This document shows, piece by piece, positions 11,817-22,593 of a stretch of 64,000 bases of DNA (its first letter is position 1; every line of letters starts with the position of its first letter). The notes beneath the pieces are model-generated. The model saw only the letters and a list, made by a program, of their open reading frames with translations. It did not search any database and was not told the origin of the DNA. The stretch lies in assembly GCA_012845835.1 (NCBI GenBank), contig JABAKD010000027.1, forward strand, positions 186,001 through 250,000. The letters are read 5' to 3'. This stretch comes from Undaria pinnatifida (taxonomy: Eukaryota; Sar; Phaeophyceae; Laminariales; Alariaceae). Both the position numbers and the translations under genes were made by a program.

Positions 11817-12512
11817 GTGGCGGCGGTGGTGCCCTATCGAGCGCGGGGGAGGCAGCTGGTGGCGCTCCCCCGGGGCTGGCGAGAGCTGGCGTCGAGACGC
11901 CCCCTAGTCCGGTGGGGGTTGGTCCGTCTTCTTCTCAGCGCGAACCGGCGAGTCGACCCTCTTTGTTGGTGGGAACGGGTGGAGGTATGGTGCTCCGTCT
12001 TCTGTCTCGTCACCGGAAGAGCAGTGTCGTCCGCTCGTACTCGGAAGGTGTGGTCTGTGTGGTGCGTTCCCAACGACCAACAGGAGGGACTAAAATCCGA
12101 GACGAGGAGTGTGCTCCGCAGAGCAGTGTCGTCCGCACGTACTTGGAAGGTGTCGTCCGTGTGGTGCGTGTCCGGCTACCAACAGGAGGGGCCCCTGCCA
12201 TCTCACTGCTGTTGTGGTCGCCGTTGTAGGAGGAAGGGCGCTCCCTCCATTGAGAAGCCGCCCGACGAGGACCCCGACCCTGTGTTTTGGCCGAACCCCG
12301 GAGTAAGAGTTGGCAGAACGAAACCGGGGGAAACAGCGATAGTCGTGACCGCGGGGACGGCAACCGTGGGGGTGGCGGCAAAAATGGTGGGGGTGGCGAC
12401 CACCACCACCGCCGCGGGGGTGACAGCGCATCGGATGCTGGTGTGCCTGAGGGCGCCGCCGAGGGGACAACTTTGGTCCAACAACCGGGGCAGAGTCCTC
12501 GTCGACGCCACA

Positions 12513-12776
12513 TGTTAAATTAAAGGTGGTGACACAGAGTGCCCCCTGCAGGTCTGCCAATTAAGCAGGTCCTCGGAGAGTACTCACTTTCTTTTCCTTC
12601 GTAGAGACGTAGCTTTATTCGTTTCCACCAGAGCCCAGGATAGCTTCTGAGATCGGAGGCACGTGCCTCCGATCTACTTCCTAACTTTCCCGAATATAAA
12701 CCGTCAACCTTATCATACGAAACCCATCCAAATGATCTCAAATTCGGATAATTACAGGCCTTTCGAGGCCGTATCA
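12513..12776 (-). repeat. 5' LTR of the TRIM-like element
   Basis: About 264 bp. It begins TGATACGG and ends TTAACA on the minus strand, directly before the putative primer binding site. Confidence 0.85.
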
Positions 12777-12880
12777 TGAAATAAATAAAGATTAAAATAC
12801 ACTGCACGTTTTTTATGTATAAATATTCGATCTCATAGCTGGAGTGTATTTCAATTTTAATTTATTTTATATCATAATAA

Positions 12881-13704
12881 GGGCCCGAGTTAACGAGGAA
12901 CTTGCCAAATCGAATTTCGATTTTTTTTTTTTAATTTCATGAAAAATACACGAAAAATTCAACTTTGGTTCTTATCAAGGAACGGCGCAGTGCGTTCTAG
13001 GAAATAAAAATTTTCAATAAAATTTTCAAAGAACGCAAACGGGTCAACGAACACCCGTGGGCAACGACCGAGGCGAGCGATGGCTCGCGTCCTCCCCGGA
13101 GCGCCGCGGCTAGCGCCAGATTATTTTGGTCGGCAGCGGCTTGGGGGCTATGGCTCTAGGCGTCTGTTGGATGGGCTGGCGCCACCCCGCCGCCCGACAC
13201 GGGCAGCAGCGACGGGGATATAGCGGTCGAACTTCTGAGCGAAGTCATCATGTGGTAGTTAGTCGTGTAACTTTCGAGGTGCGGGGCGACAAAAAACTGG
13301 GTTTGCGGCGGTCTCGGTTGTTTTCGAAGCGTCGCAGGCGGTCTACGCTGTGCTAAGGACCTTCGGAGGCCGCGCTGCGGCTGCTCCGGTGGTCCTACCT
13401 CTCGCAATGGTGGCTTCTCGCCTCTCAATCAGCCGACGACATGGCACCAATTCGCGTGGCCGGCTTCGGTTAAACAGAACAAGCCATGTCTAGGTGGACA
13501 AACTCCCTAAATTCAATTTCGATTTTCGACTAAATTCGACCGAGAAAGTCTTTTTTTACTTCTTGTGTTGAATTTGATTTTTCGTAATAATTTTGAGAAT
13601 GCCTGCTTGGTGATTCATTTTTTGACCAATCAGATGCAAATTAAATTAAATTCTATAAAAAAAATCGAAATTCGTTTTAGCAAGTTCCTCGTTAATCTGG
13701 GCCC
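12881..13704 (-). mobile_element. PIF/Harbinger-like MITE, copy C
   Basis: The clearest copy of this family. Its inverted ends GGGCCCGAGTTAACGAGG and GGGCCCAGATTAACGAGG extend for about 45 bp, and TAA lies just outside both ends (12878-12880 and 13705-13707). It is in the opposite orientation to copies A and B. The 90-codon frame on the minus strand (13428-13156) differs from that of copy A at only a few residues. No transposase. Confidence 0.8.
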
Positions 13705-13960
13705 TAATAATAAAATAAATAAAAATTAAAGTACACTCCAGCTGTGAGATCGAATATTTAAATATACTCCAGCTGTGAGATCGTAAATATATAAATAAAA
13801 AATAAAATACACTCCAGCTGTGAGATCGAATATTTATAAATAAAAATTAAAATGCACTCCAGCTGTGAGATCGAATTTTTTGTCGAAACTCATCTTTGCA
13901 AGCTGTGTGTGATACTCCGATCGCGCGTATTGCGGGTTGTGTATCCTCATTAAGGAATTG
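13705..13960. repeat. LAKMSFD element cluster
   Basis: Four whole or partial reverse-oriented LAKMSFD elements (near 13735, 13770, 13815 and 13853-13915) in AT-rich linkers. They mirror the cluster at 10.6-11.1 kb. Confidence 0.75.
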
Positions 13961-16218
13961 CAGCAGTATTATGTGGTACATCTATAATATGTTATGGCAG
14001 AGGGTCCGCGGGCACGAAAGCCCGTTTTTCAATCTTGTTAGTTGTTGTTTGTTGTTGTAGACGGTCTTACTGTTTTTCGGTCTTACGGTGTTATTGTTTT
14101 ACGGTGTTACCGTCTTACTGGCACCCTAACCCTAAGTCAAACTGTCGGCACCTGAAAATCCCGTAAACTACTGTCACTCCTTCTCATTGGCCAGGAAGGC
14201 AAGACGTTGTACGTACTTCGGAGATTATCTCGCTAGGTGCGAAAGCGGCACCCGTAGGTTATACCTTCAGCTGTAGGCCTTGCAACCTGGTCGCGCGTTT
14301 TCTTGGGAATCTTGTCTTGATAATTGGTTAGGCGTAATCCGCACTTCGGATCGCAGTCCACAAAAGTTCAGACTTTTCTTTTTCGATGCGAAAGCGGCGC
14401 AGCCGCGTTTCTGGCTAGTGTTGACCCGTTTCGGACCCGTTTCGGATGCGCGTTGAGGTCAGGGTTAGGGCGGGGGTTAGGGGTTGAGTCTTTACCCGTT
14501 CCCTGACCCCCCCCCCCAACCCCCCCTAAAGATGTGCTTGAACCGAACCGATGGTAAGGGGAGGTCATGAATCATGAATAGGGCTGTGGTTTGTTGCGTC
14601 ACCTGCTTGAACATCGTTTTGAGGCGTGACATCCTCAAAGATACGGCTGGAAGTCCCTATAATACAAACGTTGAGAAGAGAAAGCCCGACGTACTTGGTA
14701 CGCTATATGGACAGTTCATCGATGGCGTCCCGTGACTCTTGAAGATGCGTCGGAGCGCTTGTAGATGCGTCGGAGCACCCCGAGGGCTGTTTCGATTCAC
14801 GGTTGTCAAGGCTTTCATCGCCGAGAACCTGAAGGTTGCTCAAATTTGCTGTTAGTGTGACAAGCGGCGGGATATTTTGTGGTCAGACCTCCCAGCGTTC
14901 ACCCCGGACGCTCACACACGCACTCACGCTCGCAGTGACCACCTAACAACATCTCAAGCCACGTCACGCCGTCATACTCAGCTCTCCCATTTCGCACAGC
15001 TACACGGTATGGGGCTACCAGCATGCATGTGGTGTTCCTCGTGGCTGCGGAACAGGATCTAAAAATGGCGAAGGATGCTGTTTGGCTTTCTGTATATGTT
15101 TTATGTTTCATTTTGTGTTTGTTGTTTTCGTTTTTACGTACTACCCAGTACGGTTTGCCGTCCGTGCTTACAAGTACTCGTGTTCATAGAGAGACGAGGG
15201 TGGAGGCACGAGCGAACCGGGTGGTGTCGGGGGCGAACCCGGGGACGTCGTGAGTGAGCGGGGCGATGCCGACAGTGGAGGCGTTGCGACACTCAAGCGC
15301 GCGGAGCGACGGTCCGAGCACAGGGAGCTGGTTGCGCCGCGGTTCAGCTGCCTGTACTAGCGGCACGCCACCACGCGACACGACGATGTGGTTTTTCTAG
15401 TTTCCTTTTTTTTCACGTATAGTACTACAGCAGTTACTCTACTGGTGGACGGAGATCGTCTGCGGGAACGAGCGGACGGGGCGATGTCGGGAGCGAACGG
15501 GGCCGATGAGAGCGACGGCCTGTGCAAACGTAGCGTGCGGAGCGATGGTTGCATGGAGCGAATGGGGCTCGTCGCGCCGCCGGTCAGACTTATTTTGCCA
15601 AGCTCGTCCTGCTGCCCAGCGGGGGGCGGCGTGACGACGTGGAATCCCTGCACCCGACGAGTACACCGCGCTCCGACTAGCATTTTTTTGCATTTTTTTG
15701 ACGTACGTTTGAATTCGTATTTTGTTCGCTTTGTTTTTTCGTTCTGAGATGTTCCATGTTTTTTGTGAAAAATGATTAACTTTTTGCACCCACTTTTTTT
15801 TTTTTTTTGTAACAGAAAATGTGTAGAAAGGGGGAGAGGTATTCGTTCATTTTGGTCACGTTTGTCGTTGAAAAAAAAGTGAAATAAAGGCAATATTACA
15901 ACTTGCATTTTTTGAAGAACACCCCTCAAACCTTAACAATTATATTTATATTTTTTTGCCTTCTTTGCCCAACCAGACAACTGAACCTCTCCTCTTCTCT
16001 CCTCTTCTCTCCTTTCCTCTCTATCACGTTGTAGTCAATTGTTACTTGGGTGACAGCGTAAGAACCACCTAACTGACATCATATTTCTGTCCCTGGTGCC
16101 CTTCACGCCGCGCGCCGTACCCCACCCCCACCCCATTAAAACCACCGTGTTGTCAGGAAAGCAGTAAACCTGCCATACAGTAAATCCAAACCCGCACGCT
16201 GAACCCTTTCTCTTCCAC
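13961..16218. other. No recognisable gene; upstream region of the Gly-rich gene
   Basis: No supported gene. It includes short telomere-like tracts (CCCTAACCCTAA at about 14126, TTAGGG words at about 14463-14485) and degenerate 'gtcttacggtgtta' repeats at 14060-14120. A pyrimidine tract of 'ctcttctctc' repeats (15985-16022) lies about 200 bp before the Gly-rich gene start and could be promoter-proximal; that is inference only. Overlapping Arg/Ser-rich frames at 15357-15929 look like chance. Confidence 0.5.
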
Positions 16219-19200
16219 ATGCCGGGACCCGGCGGGGGAGGAGGCGGAGGTGGACATGGGGGGGGATTCGGGGGAGGCCATGGGGGTTTCCACGGGGGTG
16301 GGCGAGGCTTTGGAGGACCGGGGTTTCGTGGAGGACCGGGTTTCAGAGGCGGTCCCCCTCCAGGATTTTTCTTTGGGAGGCCGGGATTTGGGTATGGTCC
16401 GCATCCGGGGCCGTTCGGAGGGCCATGGTGCTGCTGGCCGTTTTTGTGCGTGCTAATTTTTGTTATTGTTGCATCGGTGGGGATCACTTTGATTCAGACC
16501 CTCGACAGCTGCTCCTCGGACACTACCAACAACGATAACACGGTAAGAAGCAGGCCAGGGCAGGTCGAGAGATTTTGCTCTGCGGATAGGTCCGCACGTT
16601 TGCGGCTTGTCAGTAATACTGATATTGAGGTGGGCACGGTGGTTGCGATGACGGGGAGTGCACGGGCACGTCGTTAGTTTTCTTACCAACAGTGTAGTAA
16701 TAGTACCGAATGAGATCCGCGCCATAGAACGGTGACAGAACGCTTGGTAGGCTGTTGGCCGGTATACTCAGGCTTTTTTTGTCAAATAGTTGTGCTTCGA
16801 CCAATGAGCGCAGCCCGTATCAGGTGTTTTTTGTGACGGATTCCTCTGTACCTTCAAATGACGACGGAATACATGACGTGTGCTACATCAATCATCAATC
16901 ATCAACAATACTGAGGGGTAGTCGGGTTGATTTCGAAAGAAAAAGTAAAGCTTACGCTCACCACACTTACTTTCATATTTTGGTCCATTTTGTGTGTTGA
17001 TGTGTTGGTGTGTTGGTGTGTTCATTTGGTGTGTTCATTTGGTGTGTTATTTTAACTGCCCCATTGTAGTCTCAAAATTAGGTGTATCACGCAGCTTGCA
17101 TGAGGATCGACCCGAAAATTATCGAACTCACAGCTGACGTGTTAACACAACTTTTTTCAAAATACCTGTACACCGTTTTCTGTCTAGCGCCCGTTTTTAT
17201 CCCGAATGAAAACGAACGCTCTTCTTTGAGGGGCGAACTGCTTGGAATTGGAGTGCTTTCGTTTTTTGCTGCTCACAAGGCGTTACAGTTGGTGTGTACC
17301 ATCCGCGCAGCCAGTGGTGTTTGAACTGAACAGCCGTTGGAAGCATGTCATTGTTATTTGCTCTGAGAACCCGCTGCGATCGTGGTTATTGGAAGTTATA
17401 AGGGCTTTTTACGGGCCAGGAGAAGAGAAAAAACTCGCCAAGTGGAGTCGGGTCGGGCCAAAGGTGGTCGAAATCTCGCGGATCGGGTCGGGACCTGCGA
17501 GAAGCGATGCAACCAAGCCCGGGATATTATCGCTTGGGTTACATATTATATCAGCCTGACATAATTTATACGTGACCCAATCGCTTATATGTCCTGGGGT
17601 TTTCACGGGTTGCATCGTTTCTCTCGACTCGGGTCGGGTCGGGTCGGGTCGGGTCGGGTCGGGTCGGGTCGGGTCACCGTGTCGCCCCCACCCGACCCGA
17701 CCTGTGAAGACCAGACCCGTGAAAAACCTGGGTATACTACCGCTTGGGTCACATATTATATCAACCCAGCGCCGTGCGGATGTCATCACCGGTAGTACAG
17801 AAACAGAGCCGTCGGTGGTGTGTGGTGGGATTGCAGTCATACAGTGGGGTACTTGATTTTAGAGCCCGTCTGAACCGGCTGGTGTTACCTCTTTTATTTA
17901 TGTGCCGCTCTTATCGCTCTTATCTCAGACTGGGAGTCTTATACTGGTACACTAGGCTTTAGTGTAGACGTCGCAAACATATAGGTTTTGGTATAGGCGT
18001 CACAAGGCTTGACATGTCGGTGTAGTCCCTCCTAAGCGTTGTTTCTATTGTTATGTACGGTCTTGGATCGGGTCCCTAACTTGTACATTGATTATTTCTG
18101 AGTATGTCGATAATCATTTGTTGTTGCAGTTCACCTTGGCAGCATTGCAGCATTCATTCGAGGCATATATCTTCAAGAAGCAATACATACCTGGCATGCA
18201 ACAGCGCGCGGCCGGTGTTTCACGCAGCTTGCTAAGATGAGTATCGACCCTTCAGTTTATCACACTCACAGTTCGGGTACTTTGTAATTTTTTTATAAAT
18301 ATATTTGAGTATCCTCTGAAGGTCGAAACAAAAAACAACATTGCGCCACCGTTTGTTTGTATTTGTGACCGCTCTGCTTTGCTTTGGGCGTGACAAGGCG
18401 CGGCAAATCGATTTAACGATTTTGGTATCGGCATCACCAGGCTCGACACGCTGATCTACAGTACATTCTGACGATGTTGGTGTAGGCGTTACAAGGCGCA
18501 ACAAGCCAGTCTTTACGTTTTCTCTCAGCGTTGGCGCGCTTACATCGAATAGCTCAGCTGTGGATATGGGAGATACGAGTATTCTGGCAAGGCTGAACTA
18601 AAAATATAGCACCACCGTTTGCTTGTATTCGTCGTTGCCCTGCTTGCTTTGGGCGTTACAGGACGCGGCAATTGACGAATTTGGTATAGGCGCCAGAAGG
18701 CGCTACAAGGTGATTTCACGATTTTGGTGTAGGCATCACAAGCCACGACAAGCCGACTTGTCGGTTTTTCTTTTTTCTTGAATCGGGTACCCCACTTGTA
18801 TGGCATAAATTATTAATAGCGTCCGCTGAAGATTTAAGCTAAAAACAACACTGGCATGAGCGTTGCAAGATTTCACGATTTTGGTGTAGGCATCACAAGC
18901 CACGACAAGCCGACTTGTCGGTTCTTCTTTTTTCTTGAATCGGGTACCCCACTTGTATGGCATAAATTATTAATAGCGTCCGCTGAAGATTTAAGCTAAA
19001 AACAACACTGGCATGAGCGTTGCAAGGAGCAACAAGCCGGTTTTTACAATGTTGTCGTAGGTTTTACAAGGCACGACACACAGATGTGTCGATTTTGGCA
19101 TCAGTTGCAAGGAGCGACAAACCGATTTGTCATTCTTCTCTTCTTATGGATGCTCTGAAGTCGGGTTCCCCAGTTGCATATGAGTGATCTGAGTATTCTC

Positions 19201-21061
19201 TGAGGCTAAAACACGACAATGCATTCATCAATTTATTTGTATTCATGAAAGGTTTTCAATCGGCTGTGTTCACCGATATTTACGGACTCGCTTTTGAGCC
19301 AGGCGATACATGGCCGGTATATCGGACGGTCGCAGCGGATTAGGGGCCGTTTGGCTTCATTTTTCTTCCCATTCCGCGGGAACTTGAGGACTTTTGAGGG
19401 CAGTACCAATCGATATAACGCTTGCATCTCATCGCTTGCATCTCATCGCTTGCATCTCATCGCTAGCATCTCATCGCTTGCATCTCATCGCTTGCATCTC
19501 ATCGGTAATAATGTCGTCCAGATTTGCGGATTCTGATTCCGGTTTGAATCGGTCCCGTTCATGGGGTGAATCGGCTAGAACGTTCTGTTTGCACTCTCTC
19601 AACCCAGCGTTAATGTACCCATTGAGATGATGGAGACAAAGCCGTGCGTACTGGTGGGACATAATCATATGATAGCGTGCAAGAGATGTGGGAGATGTGC
19701 ACGATAATTGCTCCCGAGGCTCAAGGCGACGATAATGTAGCTTTGTTTGCATGTACTGGTACTGTTACTGGTGCTGTTACTGGTACTGTTGAATCTTCTG
19801 CCTTTTGCAGGCTCAATCCAGCTGCACGGAATACGAGGCCGTCTATGCTTTGGGCGTCGGCATTTTACTCCTCTGCTGCTGCTGCGTCCTCATACGCCCA
19901 CGGTAAGCTTACCTGGTACACTACTGGACCTCTCACCTGTGCTGCACGACTTGCTTCCTGTACCACTACTGTACTCTAGCACTATCCCTGGACGCTTCAG
20001 GGTTAGGGTTGTTGTATTACTGATTGTAAAACTTGGCTTTATATCGCTAAGAAAGGGTTGCACCTCAAATCCCCATTTTCCGAGAAAAACATGGAGTCGG
20101 ATCAAGCCTACCGCAGTAAATTGTCAGCTGCAAGGGGGTTTATTTTGGCAGTTTTAGTTCGTGAACAGAGAGTAGCAACGTTGAACTACGTCCGCAATTT
20201 TGTGTGTGTGGCGGCTGGCTAACTCGCGATGAACCGCTGCGTGCTGGTACATTAATGGGCATGCTGACGTGCGTGCGTAGGGGCAGCTCAGACTCGCTCG
20301 AATGTCATATATACTTCGGATGGAAGCCGCGGAGTGGGGGATGTCCAGGACCTAGGGTGTTCACGGTAGTATTGTAGCTACTGTTTCGGCCTTTTTTTTA
20401 GTCGACACAGGGCTAGCATAGCTATCATAGCCGCGCTATCATAGCCGCTCTATCATAGCCGCGCTATCATAGCCGCGCTATCATAGCCGCGGCACTGGCC
20501 ACCCTGTTGTCAATAGGGCGTTGCTACTATTGCTATTTATAATACTCTAATACCCTAGTCTAATACTCTCAACTGCAGTAGTAACTAACTCTCAGCTCTT
20601 AGCTCTTAGCTATTTGCTCTTAACTTTGGGTGGTTCATTATTAATAATACTATTTGCTGCCATGGAATTGTTTGCTATTAATACCTGGTGCACTGCAAGA
20701 GACGACTTTTCGGGTACCCCCCCTGCGGGGACTTTTGAAGTACACTGCAAGGAACTCAGCGAACATGACATCAGTAGCCCTTACCCATGGAGTGCAGCAT
20801 ACCGACCAGACTTGATTATTTCTGGTTTCTGCGTTGTTCGATCGCAGGGAAGGAGAGTACCAAGCACAAGACGGCTCGCCAGCCGAAAGGCAACCCATGC
20901 TAGCGTCAGAGGCCCCACCCCCGCCGGCCGCCTACCCAACGGCCGTCGAAACTCAGCCCAAGGTGATCCAGCAAAATGCTAAAACGTCGAATATCATACG
21001 AAGGAAAGAAGCTCCTAAATCCCCCTTTGCCCGGGATGCCCTGTCGTTAGACGTTTGTTAA
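16219..21061 (+). CDS. Gly-rich protein with two membrane segments (3 exons)
   Basis: Exons 16219-16542, 19811-19902 and 20848-21061 join in phase to give 209 residues. Exon 1 starts at the ATG opening the Gly-rich run (residues 1-70, with GGFHGGG and GFRGG motifs), then a membrane segment (about 73-93, CWPFLCVLIFVIVASVGITL), and ends at a GTAAGA donor in phase 0. Exon 2 follows a TTTTGCAG acceptor and carries a second membrane segment with a Cys run (ALGVGILLLCCCCVLI). It ends in CG at a GTAAGC donor. The first G of exon 3, after TCGCAG, completes an Arg codon. Exon 3 encodes a polar, Pro-rich tail (EAPPPPAAYP) to a TAA stop. The consistent splice phases and paired membrane segments support a real gene. 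I do not recognise the family. An additional small exon in the 3.3-kb first intron cannot be excluded. Confidence 0.68.
16793..16855 (+). repeat. Isolated arm fragment of the 59-60 kb inverted-repeat element
   Basis: Shares CCAATGAGCGCAGCCCG, the preceding 'gtgctt.gac' and the following '.cctctgtacc' with the right arm at 59930-59990. It is a short dispersed fragment. Confidence 0.6.
17088..17145 (+). repeat. LAKMSFD element, diverged copy
   Basis: Reads MRIDPKIIELTADVLTQ after GCAGCTTGC. The frame is kept although many bases differ from the consensus. Confidence 0.6.
17622..17676. repeat. (GGGTC)n microsatellite
   Basis: About ten GGGTC units. Looser GGGTCGGG words occur on both sides (17440-17520, 17680-17730). 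The 'ttgggt.acatattatatca' block is duplicated at about 17536 and 17745. Confidence 0.9.
18000..19130. repeat. Degenerate tandem array with a 157-bp duplication
   Basis: Many diverged units of the type 'ttggtgtaggc.tcacaagg..cgacaagccg'. One exact-looking 157-bp unit is repeated at 18714-18870 and 18871-19027. Located in the intron of the Gly-rich gene. Confidence 0.75.
18220..18286 (+). repeat. LAKMSFD element, diverged copy
   Basis: Reads QLAKMSIDPSVY, then loses similarity. The upstream 'tttcacgcagcttgc' block is conserved. Confidence 0.55.
19421..19504. repeat. 14-bp minisatellite
   Basis: Six units of CTTGCATCTCATCG with one variant (CTAGCATCTCATCG). Confidence 0.9.
20420..20490. repeat. 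14/15-bp minisatellite in the second intron of the Gly-rich gene
   Basis: About five units of GCTATCATAGCCGC, lying between exons 2 and 3. Confidence 0.85.
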
Positions 21062-22500
21062 AGTGTTGTGACAAAGAAGGCGTGCGATGTCTGAAGTATC
21101 TCTCTCATCCTCTCTCTTTGTCTGCCTGTCTCTCCCAGTCTCTCCCTGCATGTTTTTTTTACGCTGAGAAGTCTACGCTGCCATTGATTTTGTAGCCTCC
21201 ATATAGAAGGCCGTGCGTTTTCTGTTGACCCGAATCCCTTAAGGCTTGCGATACCTGCATCCACGACGGCCTACATGCCTATGCGATGCGAACACCACGA
21301 TGGTATCGGGCGGCGTCTTAGCACGTTGAAGTAATATTCACACGTTATACAAGTAGCTGTGCAGCATTTTAAGAGCTGTTGTCGCCGCAACGACCGTAGC
21401 ACTTGATCCAATCAGCCCAACGATACCAAGCAAGCAAACAAGTGTCTAGACATCGTTTGTGTGTAAAATACGTTGTACAGCAGTGTCAGTGCGGTCAGGT
21501 AGATGGGATTGATTGTTTGCGCGAAATAGTTGAAGCAGCTTTGCTATTAATAGTGCAGTTCGGCATATGATGGTGAAACAAAAAACGCGAATGTAACGGC
21601 GCTTGTCGACTGTGCTGTCTGCATCCCACGCGGAGTAGGTTGTAGCTCCGATAGGACTAAACGTACACGGTATGGTACACGGTATGGTACACGGTATGGT
21701 ACACGGTATGGTACACGGTATGGTACACGGTATGGTACACTTGGACGGGACCGTTGTTTGAGGAGTCGGGAACGTGTTTGTTGCTTTGGCCGTAGATCCT
21801 AAGGTATCCCGCGGGACACGAAATGATAACTTTTGAAGCCTAGCATATCCCAAGCTGCGCCAAATTGTAACTTTCGGTGCATAGTTTGAGGTACAATGGC
21901 GTCGAATCGTAACTTTCGGAGCCTAACATATTGAAGATTGTGTCAAACTGTAAGTTTCGGAGCCGTGCATATCCTAGCATATCCTAACATATCTAAGATT
22001 GCGTGAATTGTAAGTTTCAGAGTCTAAAGGGATTCCAAATCGTAGGTTTTGGTGCCTAAACTGACGTTAAATGGCTTTTTTCAGAGCCTACAGGGCCGTT
22101 AGAGCGTGAGTTTGGGAGCCTAACATATCCGATATTATAACTTCAGAGCCTAAGATGAAAAAATTACCTGGTAGCATTTAGGAGCCCGCGTGTCTGAAAT
22201 TGCCTAAAATGGCGTGGAATCGTATGGTTCGGAGCCGTACATGTCGAAAGTTCGGTGAAACTGCACTGCATGTTTCGGAGGCTAGAATTTCCACCGTGGC
22301 ACCCAATTTCCGGTTTCGGAGTCTGTTCGTGGGCTCTGATTTACATTATACACGGCCAAAAGTACGTTCCGGCGCCCGTTGTTGTGAAAACAGACATATT
22401 CACCTCACCTGACTGTTTTTTTCTCCATATCAATGTTCCCCTGGTTTACTGTGGTGTTTTCGTGGCTTTGTATTCCTGCTCAGCCTCCAGTAACGGAGTA
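21062..22500. repeat. Intergenic, with degenerate tandem repeats
   Basis: No gene seen. 21665-21741 is a 12-bp array (ACACGGTATGGT, about six units). About 21840-22340 is a degenerate array whose units contain 'cggagcctaacatatcc' and 'aattgtaagtttcgg' type phrases. Confidence 0.65.
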
Positions 22501-22593
22501 CCAGACGAAGGCGAAGGTCTACGGCCGAGCGTGATGAAAGACGATGCCAGACGAAGGCGAAGGTCTACAGCCGAGCGTGATGAAAGACGATGG
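22501..22593. repeat. 46-bp tandem duplication
   Basis: Two units beginning CCAGACGAAGGCGAAGGTCT (22501 and 22547), differing by about one base. Confidence 0.85.

Larger units (their letters stand above)
11081..12776 (-). mobile_element. TRIM-like non-autonomous LTR retroelement
   Basis: Two direct repeats (11081-11349 and 12513-12776) flank 1.16 kb. Read on the minus strand, the 5' LTR begins TGATACGG and ends TTAACA. Two bases later comes TGGCGTCGACGAGGACTC (12510-12493), which has the form of a primer binding site: its complement, GAGTCCTCGTCGACGCCA, looks like the 3' end of a tRNA (T-stem strand, acceptor strand, CCA). A polypurine-like tract, AGGGTGGG, sits just before the 3' LTR near 11355. 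There is no reverse transcriptase or integrase. The internal region holds only short gag-like frames on the minus strand. The AT-rich flanks make the target duplication unclear. Confidence 0.8.
16543..19810 (+). other. First intron of the Gly-rich gene, repeat-filled
   Basis: A GT-AG intron of 3.3 kb. It contains a fragment of the inverted-repeat element (16793-16855), two diverged LAKMSFD elements (17088-17145, 18220-18286), a (GGGTC)n run (about 17622-17676), a degenerate 'ggtgtaggc-tcacaagg' array at 18.0-19.1 kb and a 14-bp minisatellite (19421-19504). Confidence 0.6.

Noticed and set aside
11598-12518. 306-codon plus frame in the TRIM-like element
   Set aside because: Antisense to the element as oriented by its LTR ends, primer site and polypurine tract; GC-rich shadow frame.
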